This document shows positions 23,539 to 32,453 of a DNA stretch of 64,000 nt, one piece after another. Position numbers and translations under genes: made by a program. How positions within the stretch are numbered: position 1 is the first letter of the stretch; the number at the start of each line of letters is the position of its first letter. Under the pieces are notes generated by a model. The model was not told the DNA's origin, made no database searches, and saw nothing but the letters and a program-made list of their open reading frames with translations. Origin of the DNA: Phycisphaerales bacterium (lineage in GTDB: Bacteria; Planctomycetota; Phycisphaerae; UBA1845; Fen-1342); the NCBI GenBank assembly GCA_016710275.1, contig JADJXS010000001.1, positions 3,968,001-4,032,000 on the forward strand, given 5' to 3'.

Positions 23539-24498
23539 ATGGACATCGTCTTCTTCGGAACCGGGTCATTCGGCGTCCCCGCACTCGAAGCCCTGCTGCG
23601 CGCGGGACACGTCGTCCGCGCCTGCGTCAGCCAGCCGGACCGACCCAGCGGACGCGGGCGGCAGGTCGCCGCGACCCCGATCCACGAAGCCGCCCTGCGC
23701 CTCGGAATCCCCCACGTCCAGACCGCCGACGTCAACGCCGATGATCCCGCGACGCGAGCCGCCGGCGCGGAGCTGGGGCTGGTCGCGGCCTTCGGCCAGA
23801 AGATCGGCCCCGGCCTGCTGCGCGCCTTCCCGCGCGGCATGATCAACATCCACGGCTCGCTGCTGCCGCGCTTCCGCGGCGCTGCGCCCTATCAATGGGC
23901 CATTCTCAGCGGCGAAGCCGAGACGGGCGTCACCGTCTTCCAACTGAACGAGCGCTGGGACGCCGGCGAAATCTGGTCCACGGCGCGAACGCCGATCGAT
24001 CCGACCGAAACCGCCGACGAGCTGCACGATCGGCTCGCGCAGCTCGGCCCGACCGCCCTGCTCGACGCACTGCAATCCATGCAGCGCGGCGATCGGCCGC
24101 AGGTGCAGGATGCATCGCAGGCAACCCGCGCTCCCAAGCTCTCCCGCGCGGATTCACGGCTGGACTTCTCGCAGCCCGCCGCGGTCGTGGCCGCCCGCAT
24201 CCGCGGATTGTGGAGCTGGCCGGCGGCGACCTGCGTGTACGTCGGCGCGAGCGGCCGGCGCGAGTCGTTGCAACTGGCACGCGCCGTCGCCGAGGACGCG
24301 CCCGCCGGCGCGGAACAGCGCGAATCGTCGCCCATCGGCGCGTTCTGCGCCGATCTGACGGTTTCCTGCGGATCCGGGCGCATTCGGCTGCTCGAAGTGC
24401 GACCGGCCGGCGGCCGGCTGATGGCGTTTCGCGACTACGCCAACGGCCGGCGCGTCGCGCCGGGTGACCGGCTGGAGCCGCCGGCGGATGTGCCATGA
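23539..24498 (+). CDS. fmt: Methionyl-tRNA formyltransferase
   Basis: Fmt transfers a formyl group from 10-formyltetrahydrofolate to Met-tRNA for initiation. The protein starts VFFGTGSFGVPALEALL. The signature NIHGSLLPRFRGAAPYQWAI gives N103 and H105, and D141 lies in NERWDAGEI. The C-terminal OB-like domain has ADSRLDFSQPA and IRGLWSWPAATC. At 319 residues it has normal length. ATG 23512, nine codons upstream and overlapping the aldolase stop, is an equally possible start; I prefer 23539 because family similarity begins there. rsmB follows with an ATGA overlap at 24495, the common fmt-rsmB order. Confidence 0.95.
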   Translation: MDIVFFGTGSFGVPALEALLRAGHVVRACVSQPDRPSGRGRQVAATPIHEAALRLGIPHVQTADVNADDPATRAAGAELGLVAAFGQKIGPGLLRAFPRGMINIHGSLLPRFRGAAPYQWAILSGEAETGVTVFQLNERWDAGEIWSTARTPIDPTETADELHDRLAQLGPTALLDALQSMQRGDRPQVQDASQATRAPKLSRADSRLDFSQPAAVVAARIRGLWSWPAATCVYVGASGRRESLQLARAVAEDAPAGAEQRESSPIGAFCADLTVSCGSGRIRLLEVRPAGGRLMAFRDYANGRRVAPGDRLEPPADVP

Positions 24499-26198
24499 CC
24501 GCGCCGCGAACGTCGGCTTCTCCGGCGCGGGCGCTGGCGGCGCGGGCCGTAACGGCGGTGCTCTCCGCCGACGGACGGCTGTCGGATGCACTGACGCAGC
24601 AAGGCGCGGACGGCTCGCGAATGGACGCCCGCGACGCGGGGTTGGCGCGCCAGCTCGCGTTTGGCGCGGTGCGCCACCTGGGCACAATTGAGAGCGTATT
24701 GTCGCGCTTTGCCGCCTATGAACCCCGTCGGACGCATCCGGCGCTGCGGGCCGTGCTGCTGACGGCGGGGTACCAGTTGCTGTATCTCGACCGCGTCCCG
24801 CCCTTCGCCGCGGTGAACGAGGCGGTGAGCCTGGCCGGGCGGCTGCGCGGCGGCGCGGCCGCAAAAATGGTGAACGCGGTGCTGCGTCGCGCGGCGGAGG
24901 CGGTCGCGCAGCACGGTGCGAAATGGGATGCGGCCCACCCGGCGGCCATCCGCACCGGCTGGAACTCCGCCACGATTCTGCGCGAACCGCTGATCCCCGG
25001 CGATCTCGGCGACGAGGCCAATCGCGGCGAAGCCGCGCATGACGACGGCAATCCCGGCAGCGGGCCTCCAGAGCGCAATCGCCGCGGCGGCGGCGCGCAC
25101 CACGAGGACAATCGCCGGCGGCGGCTGGCGCTGCAGACCGGCGAAACACCCGCGCGACTCGCTCAATGGATCGAGCGGTTTGGAGAGGAGCGCGGCATCG
25201 CGGCCGCGTGGGCGGGACAGGCGCTGCCGCCGGCGGTGCTGCATCGCAACAGTCGGCGGCTGTCCCGTGAGGAGTTCGCGAGCCGGGCGGCGGCGGAGTT
25301 CGGCGGCGCATCACCTGCGGACGCAGCGGCGGTCTGGGGATCGGACGCCGACGGCGAGGCCGTGCTGTTCGTGCCGCCGGGGGTGCGGGTGGCGGAGTCG
25401 GCGATTCTGCGAGAGGGGTTGGCGTATGTGCAGGACTTGACGGCGGCCGATGCGGCCCGGCTGCTGAACGTGCACAGGGTAGAGCAGGTGCTCGATCTCT
25501 GTGCTGCGCCGGGAGGCAAGAGTATTGCGCTGGCGCTGCGCGGTGCGCGGGTGCTGGCGTGCGATGCGAGCGCAGCGCGGCTGGAGCGCCTGCGCGAGAA
25601 CGCGCAGCGGCTGGGGCTGGAAATCCCCTGCTGCATCACCACCGAAGGGCGGGAACGCGCGTGCATCGAGCGGGCGGTCGCGCGTGAGGCGGACGCTTCG
25701 ACCGCACGGGCGCCGTCGGACCCGAGTCCATCGACGGCGGACGCTCCGGCTGTCGGTGCGCCGTCGGACCCCCACACATCGACTGCGGACGCTCCGGCTG
25801 TCGGTGCGCCGTCGAACCCGAGTGCATCGACTGCGGCGCGCGAGCCGGCATTTGACGCGGCGATGGTCGACGTGCCCTGCTCGAACAGCGGGGTGCTGGC
25901 CCGCCGGCCGGAGGCGCGCCTGCGGCTGAGCGCGACGGCGCTGCGGACGCTGTCGCAGCTTCAGTTGCGGCTGCTGCGCGTGGCGGCGGGGTGCATCCGC
26001 CGCGGCGGGCGGATGGTGTACAGCACGTGCAGCATCGAACCGGAGGAGAACGAGCGGGTGGTCGAGGCGTTCGTGCGCTCCGACCCGCGCTGGCGGTGTG
26101 CGGCGCAGCGCCTGACGCTGCCGACGTGGGGCGCCTGCCCTTCGGCCTGGCGCGACGGGGGTTTTGCGGCACTATTGGTGGATGCCGGATCGCCGTAG
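24495..26198 (+). CDS. rsmB: 16S rRNA (cytosine-967-C5)-methyltransferase with two insertions
   Basis: RsmB methylates C967 of 16S rRNA. Residues 8-130 are the NusB-like RNA-binding domain (DAGLARQLAFGAVRHLGTIE, VNEAVSLAGRLRGG, MVNAVLRRA). The methyltransferase has motif I DLCAAPGGKS at 334-343, PCSNSGVLARRPEAR at 461-475 and the catalytic cysteine C512 in YSTCSIEPEENE. At 567 residues it is more than 100 longer than usual. One insertion at about 160-210 is hydrophilic (GDLGDEANRGEAAHDDGN), and a second at about 400-450 is an Ala/Pro/Ser repeat encoded by a 48-bp tandem repeat. Both lie between conserved blocks, so function is probably kept. Confidence 0.92.
   Translation: MTAPRTSASPARALAARAVTAVLSADGRLSDALTQQGADGSRMDARDAGLARQLAFGAVRHLGTIESVLSRFAAYEPRRTHPALRAVLLTAGYQLLYLDRVPPFAAVNEAVSLAGRLRGGAAAKMVNAVLRRAAEAVAQHGAKWDAAHPAAIRTGWNSATILREPLIPGDLGDEANRGEAAHDDGNPGSGPPERNRRGGGAHHEDNRRRRLALQTGETPARLAQWIERFGEERGIAAAWAGQALPPAVLHRNSRRLSREEFASRAAAEFGGASPADAAAVWGSDADGEAVLFVPPGVRVAESAILREGLAYVQDLTAADAARLLNVHRVEQVLDLCAAPGGKSIALALRGARVLACDASAARLERLRENAQRLGLEIPCCITTEGRERACIERAVAREADASTARAPSDPSPSTADAPAVGAPSDPHTSTADAPAVGAPSNPSASTAAREPAFDAAMVDVPCSNSGVLARRPEARLRLSATALRTLSQLQLRLLRVAAGCIRRGGRMVYSTCSIEPEENERVVEAFVRSDPRWRCAAQRLTLPTWGACPSAWRDGGFAALLVDAGSP
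25731..25826. repeat. 48-bp in-frame tandem repeat inside rsmB
   Basis: Two full 48-base units (starting at TCGAYTGCGG, 25731 and 25779) and the start of a third at 25827. They encode STADAPAVGAPSDPHT and a variant. The unit length is a multiple of three, so the reading frame is preserved. Confidence 0.9.
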
Positions 26199-26262
26199 CG
26201 CGGCTTCAGAGAGGCTCCCGCGCGTGCAGAGCGCCAACCGGCCGCGGGGCGGTTCGTGCGGT

Positions 26263-26339
26263 CCGAACGCACCATCCGCGGCCGTGGGCGCGGCCGCCGC
26301 GATCGAAGAGGGCGTTGCAGTCCACGATGGTGCGTTCGG
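26263..26339. repeat. 14-bp perfect inverted repeat
   Basis: CCGAACGCACCATC at 26263-26276 and its complement GATGGTGCGTTCGG at 26326-26339 are separated by 49 bases. It lies 65 bases after the rsmB stop and could fold into a long stem in the transcript. Confidence 0.75.
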
Positions 26340-26642
26340 GCCTGTCGCGCGGCGCTTTACAATGCGAATCGCCCCACGCCGGCCCGAACACACCCTACGC
26401 GTTCGCCCGACGCCGGCCTGAACAAACACTACCCATGCATTCTCTGCGCTCTCTGTGCTCTCTGCGAGAAACCGCATTCACGCGCTGCCTGTCATGCCCG
26501 TCGCCGGCTCAGCGCCGCCGCGAATTCCGCGCGGATTCTGCACGTTGTGCGGCGGGAACGGCCCGCATTGCATCAGAACGCGGCCAGGCTCTCGCGGACC
26601 GTGCCCGTTCTCTGGCAAAGTGCGGCCTCATTCTGCCAGTTG

Positions 26643-26747
26643 GAGGCCTGCGTCGCCGAGTTTGAGGCCTGCGGCGCGGAGTTTGAGGCCTGCGGCGCCG
26701 AGTGTGAGGCCTGCGTCTGCGAGATTGAGGCCTCAAACTGCGGGAAT
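26643..26747. repeat. 21-bp tandem array, five units
   Basis: GAGGCCTGCG-type units start at 26643, 26664, 26685, 26706 and 26727, an exact 21-base period. In one frame it encodes a heptad like EFEACGA repeated, but no start, ribosome site or known family supports translation. Confidence 0.85.
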
Positions 26748-27072
26748 TCACACATTTCTCGCAAAATAATTCCGTGATTTCGCGCCGCGCTACACAAGTC
26801 TTCGCCGCCGCGGACCGATGCTACGCCTGGGGCAAGCCCCCCAGCTACGGCAACGCATCCGCCGGCATGGTACGCAACGCGGGCGGCCCTTCGAATGCAT
26901 GCTTACGCTGAGTACAGCGAAAGCATGCCACCCGACAAGAGTTCTCGCAGAGAGCGCAGAGTGCGCGGAGAGCGCGGAAGGCGCGGAGAGCGCAGAGAAG
27001 CAGAGCGTGGAAGCGCCGAGCGCCCGCGGTCGCGTCAAAGACGCATGGCGACGCATTGCCGTCGCCATAGCA

Positions 27073-27334
27073 CCCAACGCGCGGCATGGCACGTGGCATC
27101 GGGCTTCCGCCCGATGCGCTGCACCGCCCGGAAGGGCGGTGCCACGACGCGCTGCATGCTTACGCGGAGTACCGCGAAAGCATGCCACCGAGCACGCCGC
27201 CCAACGCGGCTTGGCGCCCAACGCGCGGCATGGCACGTGGCATCGGGCTTCCGCCCGATGCGCTGCACCGCCCGGAAGGGCGGTGCCACGACGCGCTGCA
27301 TGCTTACGCGGAGTACCGCGAAAACATGCCACCG
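27073..27334. repeat. Two copies of a hairpin-rich 118-bp direct repeat, spaced 144 bp
   Basis: The sequence from 27073 to 27190 recurs at 27217-27334 with one difference noted. Each copy has three stem-loops: CATCGGGC/GCCCGATG, GCACCGCCC/GGGCGGTGC, and GCATGCTT with AAGCATGC flanking GCGG/CCGC. A variant of the third hairpin alone occurs at about 26896-26927. These look like REP/BIME-type intergenic repeats. Confidence 0.85.
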
Positions 27335-27349
27335 TGCACGCCGCCCAGC

Positions 27350-27451
27350 GCGCCCCGGCGCCCATTGCGCCCCGGCGCCCATTGCGCCCCGGCGCCCATT
27401 GCGCCCCGGCGCCCATCGAGCCTCGGCGCCCATCGAGCCTCGGCGCCCAGC
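27350..27451. repeat. 17-bp tandem array, six units
   Basis: GCGCCCCGGCGCCCATT repeats at 27350, 27367, 27384, 27401, 27418 and 27435, with later units changed to GAGCCTCGG. The period is not a multiple of three, which argues against translation. Confidence 0.9.
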
Positions 27452-27730
27452 GCGCCACGTCGCCCGGCGGCCACAGTGCCGACCCCGCCCAGCGCCCCAC
27501 GCCGGCCCCGCTGCCGGCCCCGCCCAGCGCACCCCGGCGGCCACAGTGCCGGCCTGGCCCCGCACATGCCCTCCGGCCCGTCGGCCCCCCGGCCCGTCGG
27601 CTCTCACGCACGCCGCTGGAACGGACCCGCTGGGGCGGGTACGATTCCCCGCTGACTTCCAACAGCGCTTCCTGGCGCCTTGGCGCGCCGCTTGTTGCGG
27701 TGCGCCTCGGCGCTGCGGGTGTCATCAGCC

Positions 27731-30411
27731 ATGCTGCAGCCGAACCTCCCCCACGGGGATTTTGATCCACGCGAAACACAGGACTGGCTGGAGTCCATCT
27801 CCGCCGTCGCGACCGAATCCGGCCCCCTGCGGGCCGAATTCCTGCTCTCGCAGCTCCACGAGTGGTCCGACCGCCACGGCGTGGCCGTGCCGCTGGCCGC
27901 CAACACGCCCTATGTGAACACCATCCCCGCTCGCAGCAGCCGGCCTACCCCGGCGACCGCGCCATCGAGCGGCGGATCAAGAGCTTCGTCCGCTGGAACG
28001 CGATGGCGATGGTGGTCCGCGCCAACAAGGCGCACGAGGGCATCGGCGGCCACATCTCGACCTTCGCGTCCAGCGCCACGATCCTCGAGGTGGGATTCAA
28101 CCACTTCTTCCGCGGCAAGACCGATGAGCAGCCCATCGGCGACCAGATCTTCTTCCAGGGGCACGGCTCGCCGGGAATTTATGCGCGCGCCTACCTGGCC
28201 GGGCGAATCGACGAAAAGCACCTGCTCAAGTTCCGGCTTGAAACGGGCGGCGGCGGGCTGTCCAGCTATCCGCACCCGTGGCTGATGCCCGATTTCTGGG
28301 AATTCCCGACCGTCTCGATGGGCCTGGGGCCGATCACCTCGATCTACCAGGCGCGCTTCAACCGCTACCTGCACGACCGCGGCCTGGCCGACACCAGCGG
28401 CTCGCGGGTGTGGGCGTTTCTCGGCGACGGCGAAATGGATGAGCCGGAGTCGCTGGGCGCCATCACGCTGGCCTCGCGCGAGCGGCTGGACAACCTGACC
28501 TGGGTCGTGAACTGCAACCTGCAGCGGCTCGACGGGCCGGTGCGCGGCAACGGCAGCATCATCCGGGAACTGGAGGCGGCCTTCCGCGGGGCGGGCTGGA
28601 ACGTCATCAAGGTGATCTGGGGCAACGACTGGGATCCGCTCTTCGACGCCGACTCGGACGGCACGCTCATCAAGCGCATGGGCGAGTGCGTCGACGGCGA
28701 GTATCAGCGCTTCAGCACCGCCGACGGCGCCTACGTGCGCAAGAACTTCTTCGGCAAGTACCCGCAGACCGCGGCGCTGGTCGAGCACCTCAGCGACGCA
28801 CAGATCGAGTCCCTGCGGCTCGGCGGCCACGACCCCGAAAAGGTCTTTGCCGCCATGCAGCGGGCCACGACCACCGTCGGCCGGCCGACCGTGATCCTCT
28901 GCCGCACGATCAAGGGGTATGGGCTGGGCGAGGCCGGCGAGGGCAAAAACATCACGCACCAGCAGAAGAAGCTCAACGAGGAGGAGCTGCGGCAGTTCCG
29001 CGACCGCTTCGACATCCCGGTCCGCGACGCCGACATCGCCGAAGCGCCCTTCTGCCGCTTCGCCGAGGGCAGCCCGGAATTCGAGTACCTGATGTCGCGG
29101 CGGCGGGCGCTGGGCGGGTTCGTGCCCAACCGCCGCGTGCGGGTCGGGGCCTTGGCGCCCTCCGCCCCGGACATGTTCGAGGAGTTCCGCGCCGGCAGCG
29201 AGGGCAAGGAGGCCTCCACCACGATGGCCTTCATGCGCATGATGGGGCGCATGCTGCGCGACAAGGAGATCGGCAGGCTGATCGTGCCGATCGTGCCGGA
29301 TGAGGCCCGCACCTTCGGCATGGAGGCGCTCTTCCGCACCTACGGCATCTACGCCCACGCCGGCCAGCTCTATGAGCCGGTCGATGCGCACCTGCTGCTC
29401 AAGTACGAGGAGCGCAAGAACGGGCAGATTCTGGAGGAGGGCATCACCGAAGCGGGGTCGATGGCGTCCTTCACGGCGGCCGGCACGGCGTATGCGACAC
29501 ACGCCCTGCCGACGATTCCGTTCTTCATCTACTACTCGATGTTCGGCTTCCAGCGCATCGGCGATTCGATCTGGGCCGCGGCGGACATGCGCGCCCGCGG
29601 CTTCCTCCTGGGCGGCACCGCCGGGCGCACCACGCTCAACGGCGAGGGACTGCAGCACCAGGACGGCCACAGCCCGCTGCACGCCTCGACCGTGCCCAAC
29701 TGTGTCACCTATGACCCGGCCTGGGCGTATGAGCTGGCCACCATCCTCGAGGACGGCATCGACCGCATGTATCGCCGCGGCGACAACGTCTTCTACTACA
29801 TCACGCTTTACAACGAGCAGTACGAAATGCCGGCCATGCCGGCCAACGGGAATCTGCGCGAGGGGATTCTGCGCGGGATGTACAAGTTCCGCGCTGCCGA
29901 AAGGCCCGGCAAGCTGCCGCGGGTTCATCTCTTCGGCAGCGGGCCGCTGCTGCGGGCGGCGCTGCGGGCGCAGGAAATCCTGCGCGAGAAGTTCGACGTG
30001 GCGGCGGATGTGTGGAGCGTCACCAGCTACAACGAGCTGTATCGCGACGCGCTGCGCTGCGACCGTCACAACCGCCTCAATCCCGATCAGCCGCCGCAGA
30101 TTCCGTTCATCTTCCGCTGTCTGGCGGATGAGCCGTGGCCGGTGGTGGCCACCAGCGATTACGTCAAGACGATGGCCCACCGCATCGCGCCGTGGACGCC
30201 CAAGGGGCTGACCGCGCTGGGGACGGACGGCTTCGGCCGCTCGGACACGCGCGAGTCGCTCCGCCGCCACTTCGAGGTCGACGCCGAGCACACCGCCTAC
30301 GCCGCGCTCTATGAGCTGTCGCGCAGCGGGGCGTTTGACAGGAAGAAGCTGCCGGCCGCGCTGCGCACCCTGGGGCTGAAGCCGGATGCCCCGGACCCGG
30401 CGTACGCGTAA
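27731..30411 (+). CDS. aceE: Pyruvate dehydrogenase E1 component, homodimeric type, with a one-base frameshift
   Basis: AceE decarboxylates pyruvate with thiamine diphosphate and passes the acetyl group to the E2 lipoyl domain. The N-terminus from ATG 27731 (DPRETQDWLESISAV, ANTPYVNTIPA) is in one frame. From about 27931 the homologous sequence (QQPAYPGDRAIERRIKSF) is in the next frame and runs uninterrupted to 30411. Family blocks include GGHISTFASSATILEVGFNH, the TPP motif GDGEMDEPES with VVNCNLQRLDGP, GRTTLNGEGLQHQDGHS and LGTDGFGRSDTRESLRRHFE. One base is missing relative to the family between 27929 and 27940. All other blocks are intact, so a sequencing error or a very recent mutation is likely. 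No E2 or E3 gene is adjacent. Confidence 0.9.
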
Positions 30412-30525
30412 TCGCGGACCGGATTCCGCGACGAGGCGCTGAAGCCCAGAGGCGCTGATGGCGAATGATGCCGCGCCGACAACCGCGCTGCCGGATGCCG
30501 CCGTGTCGATGCAGGAGCCTGCCGG

Positions 30526-31698
30526 ATGCTGATCCGCGAGTTGACGGTGCGGGGGCTGCTTTCGTTTGGTCCGGACACTGCACCGCTCGCTCTGCGCCCG
30601 TTGAACGTGCTGATCGGCCCCAACGGCTCGGGGAAGTCGAATCTCCTCGACGCGATCGACGTCCTCCGTTCTTCACCCAAGAGCCTTGCTAAACCGATGC
30701 GGCGCGCCGGTGGCATAGACGAGTGGGTTTGGAAGGGCGCTGGAGACGGTACGGCGCTCATTGGCGCGACGTTTGAGAGTGCGAAGGAGCCTCCGGCGAT
30801 TTCGCATCGAATCAAGCTTGAGGCCCAGCGCGGAAAGACAGTCCTGCTGGATGAAGTGATCGAGTCGGCGGAAGTGGACATGAGCGCGCCCGGGCCGAGG
30901 TTTTTCTATCGTTTCAACGACGGCAAACCAACGCTCCGAACGTCTGACCATCCGAGCGAGGAAGTCGTCCTCAAGGCAGAAACACACTCGCCGAACGAGT
31001 CCGTACTCTCGCAGGTCCAGGATCCAAGCAGGTATGCCGAACTCGCCCGCATCGCCCGTCAGTATGAAGGAATTCGCATGTACCGCGAGTGGCGGTTCGG
31101 TCGCTCGAAGAGTTCTCGTCCCGTTGAACAGGCTGATGGCCTGACTTCGGCACTCAACGAAGACTGCTCGAATCTGGGCCTGATCCTGAACCGCCTCGGC
31201 AGCCTTCCAAGTACCCGTCGGACCATCATCGAGCGCCTGCGCGACCTCTACGACGGACTGGACGACTTTGGCGTGCTTGTAAAGGGAGGAACGGTCGAGG
31301 TATTTCTCAACGAGGGCGATCGCGTTATCCCCGCGGTGCGCCTCTCCGACGGAACGCTTCGCTATCTCTGCCTGCTGGCAATTCTCTGCGACCCCGAGCC
31401 GCCCCCATTGATCGCCATCGAAGAGCCTGAGCTGGGCCTGCATCCCGACCTGCTCCCCAAGATCGCGGATCTCATGCTCGCAGCTTCCACACACACGCAG
31501 CTCATCGTCACCACGCACTCCGACATCATCGTCGATGCCCTCACCGACCATCCGGAGTCGGTCGTCGTCGTGGAGAAACACGAAGGCGCGACCCGCATGG
31601 CCCGGCTCGAGAGCAACGTTCAGCTCGGCGAGTGGCTCACGAAGTACCGCCTCGGCCAACTCTGGCTGCGCGGCGACATCGGGGGTACGCGGTGGTGA
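30526..31698 (+). CDS. AAA/ABC-type ATPase of the AAA_21 group, candidate defence ATPase
   Basis: A 390-residue SMC/RecF-like ATPase. Walker A is GPNGSGKSNLLDAID at about 31-45, the ABC signature region is RLSDGTLRYLCLLA, Walker B is LIAIEEPELGLHPDLL, and the switch histidine is in IVTTHSDIIVDAL. The middle is a helical region without a second domain, so nuclease activity, if any, must come from a partner. That partner is probably the next gene, which starts inside this gene's stop codon (GTGA, 31695-31698). AGGAG at 30513-30517 sits eight bases before ATG 30526. ATPase/TOPRIM-like pairs of this layout include AriA/AriB (PARIS) and RloA/RloB. An antiphage role here is inference. Confidence 0.82.
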   Translation: MLIRELTVRGLLSFGPDTAPLALRPLNVLIGPNGSGKSNLLDAIDVLRSSPKSLAKPMRRAGGIDEWVWKGAGDGTALIGATFESAKEPPAISHRIKLEAQRGKTVLLDEVIESAEVDMSAPGPRFFYRFNDGKPTLRTSDHPSEEVVLKAETHSPNESVLSQVQDPSRYAELARIARQYEGIRMYREWRFGRSKSSRPVEQADGLTSALNEDCSNLGLILNRLGSLPSTRRTIIERLRDLYDGLDDFGVLVKGGTVEVFLNEGDRVIPAVRLSDGTLRYLCLLAILCDPEPPPLIAIEEPELGLHPDLLPKIADLMLAASTHTQLIVTTHSDIIVDALTDHPESVVVVEKHEGATRMARLESNVQLGEWLTKYRLGQLWLRGDIGGTRW

Positions 31699-32327
31699 AT
31701 TCCCGTCTCTTCATCGAAGGCGGCGGCGAGTCCAAGGATCTCAAGTTGCGCTGTCGCGAGGCGTTCCGCAAACTCCTGGATCGCTGCGGGCTTGCAGGCC
31801 GCATGCCGCGTCTCGTCGCAAGCGGCCCCCGAAACAGCGCCTTCGACGACTTCCGAACCGCCCATCGCCAATCCGATGGCGACCGCCGCATCTATGTCGG
31901 CCTGCTCGTCGATAGCGAACAGCCCGTGGCCGATTCGGAGCGCCCCTGGGCGCACCTGCAACAGCACGATGGCTGGGAGTGTCCGGCAGGAGCGACCGAT
32001 GAGCAGGTCATGCTCATGACGACCTGCATGGAGTCCTGGATCGCCGCCGATCGCGGCACCCTGGAGCAGTTTTTCGGCGCAGGGTTCAATCCGGATCATC
32101 TGCCCGCGCCGCGCGGCATTGAGGCCCGGCCACCCGCGGAAGTGCTCAAGTCGCTCGAATCCGCCACCCGCAACTGTAGCTCCCACTTCTCGAAGGGCCG
32201 CGTCGCATTCGAACTGATCGGACGACTGAACCCCGATGCCGTTCGACCCCTGCTTGTCAGCTTCGCACGCGCAGAACGGGTCTTGAAGAACAGACTGCGC
32301 CGGCAGTCGGACCGGGACGGATCATGA
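31692..32327 (+). CDS. DUF4276 family protein, TOPRIM-like partner of the upstream ATPase
   Basis: A 211-residue protein matching DUF4276. Diagnostic segments are RLFIEGGGESKDLKLRCREA at the N-terminus (the acidic residue after the first strand), VGLLVDSEQPVAD (the second acidic cluster), and MLMTTCMESWIAADRGTLEQ, the family core. The strand-E and D-x-E layout is TOPRIM-like. The family is widespread next to AAA_21 ATPases and is suspected of nuclease or regulatory action in defence. Tandem GTG codons at 31692 and 31695 overlap the ATPase stop, so expression is coupled. An upstream ATG at 31632 would overlap the ATPase gene by 67 bases and is unlikely. Confidence 0.78.
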   Translation: MVNSRLFIEGGGESKDLKLRCREAFRKLLDRCGLAGRMPRLVASGPRNSAFDDFRTAHRQSDGDRRIYVGLLVDSEQPVADSERPWAHLQQHDGWECPAGATDEQVMLMTTCMESWIAADRGTLEQFFGAGFNPDHLPAPRGIEARPPAEVLKSLESATRNCSSHFSKGRVAFELIGRLNPDAVRPLLVSFARAERVLKNRLRRQSDRDGS

Positions 32328-32407
32328 GGACGGTCTGTCGGTTGACGCGCGGCCGCCCTCCGCTTGCAAAGCGTGCTCTGTTCCGGCTTCGGTCGGCGCA
32401 TTCGGGC

Positions 32408-32413
32408 TACAAT
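32408..32413 (+). promoter_or_regulatory. Possible -10 box upstream of the hydrolase gene
   Basis: TACAAT in the context GGGCTACAATCC, 40 bases before GTG 32454. No convincing -35 element is visible. The same GG-x-TACAAT word precedes other starts in the window. Confidence 0.3.
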
Positions 32414-32453
32414 CCGGCGGAGTCTGCAAACTGGGTCGCATCGGGAGAAAGGC

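Larger units (their letters stand above)
26199..27730. other. 1.5-kb repeat-rich region without a supported gene
   Basis: Several long open frames cross this region on both strands, but they are built from tandem or inverted repeats and match no family. It contains an inverted repeat at 26263-26339, words such as CTCTGCGCTCTCTGTGCTC at about 26440-26470 with reverse-strand counterparts at 26940-27000, a 21-bp array, a 144-bp-spaced direct repeat of hairpins and a 17-bp array. A TACGAT at 27640-27645 in a GGGTACGATTCCCC context may be a -10 box for aceE. Confidence 0.75.

Noticed and set aside
26895..27917. A 340-codon ORF before aceE
   Set aside because: It is built from duplicated hairpins and a 17-bp array, has no family similarity, and ends inside aceE in a wrong frame.
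27920..27945. Programmed ribosomal frameshift in aceE
   Set aside because: No X-XXY-YYZ heptamer or convincing stimulatory stem is visible at the shift site, and aceE is not known to use one.
27910..30291. A 793-codon ORF on the minus strand
   Set aside because: It is the antisense of aceE; codon composition and the absence of known motifs show it is a shadow.
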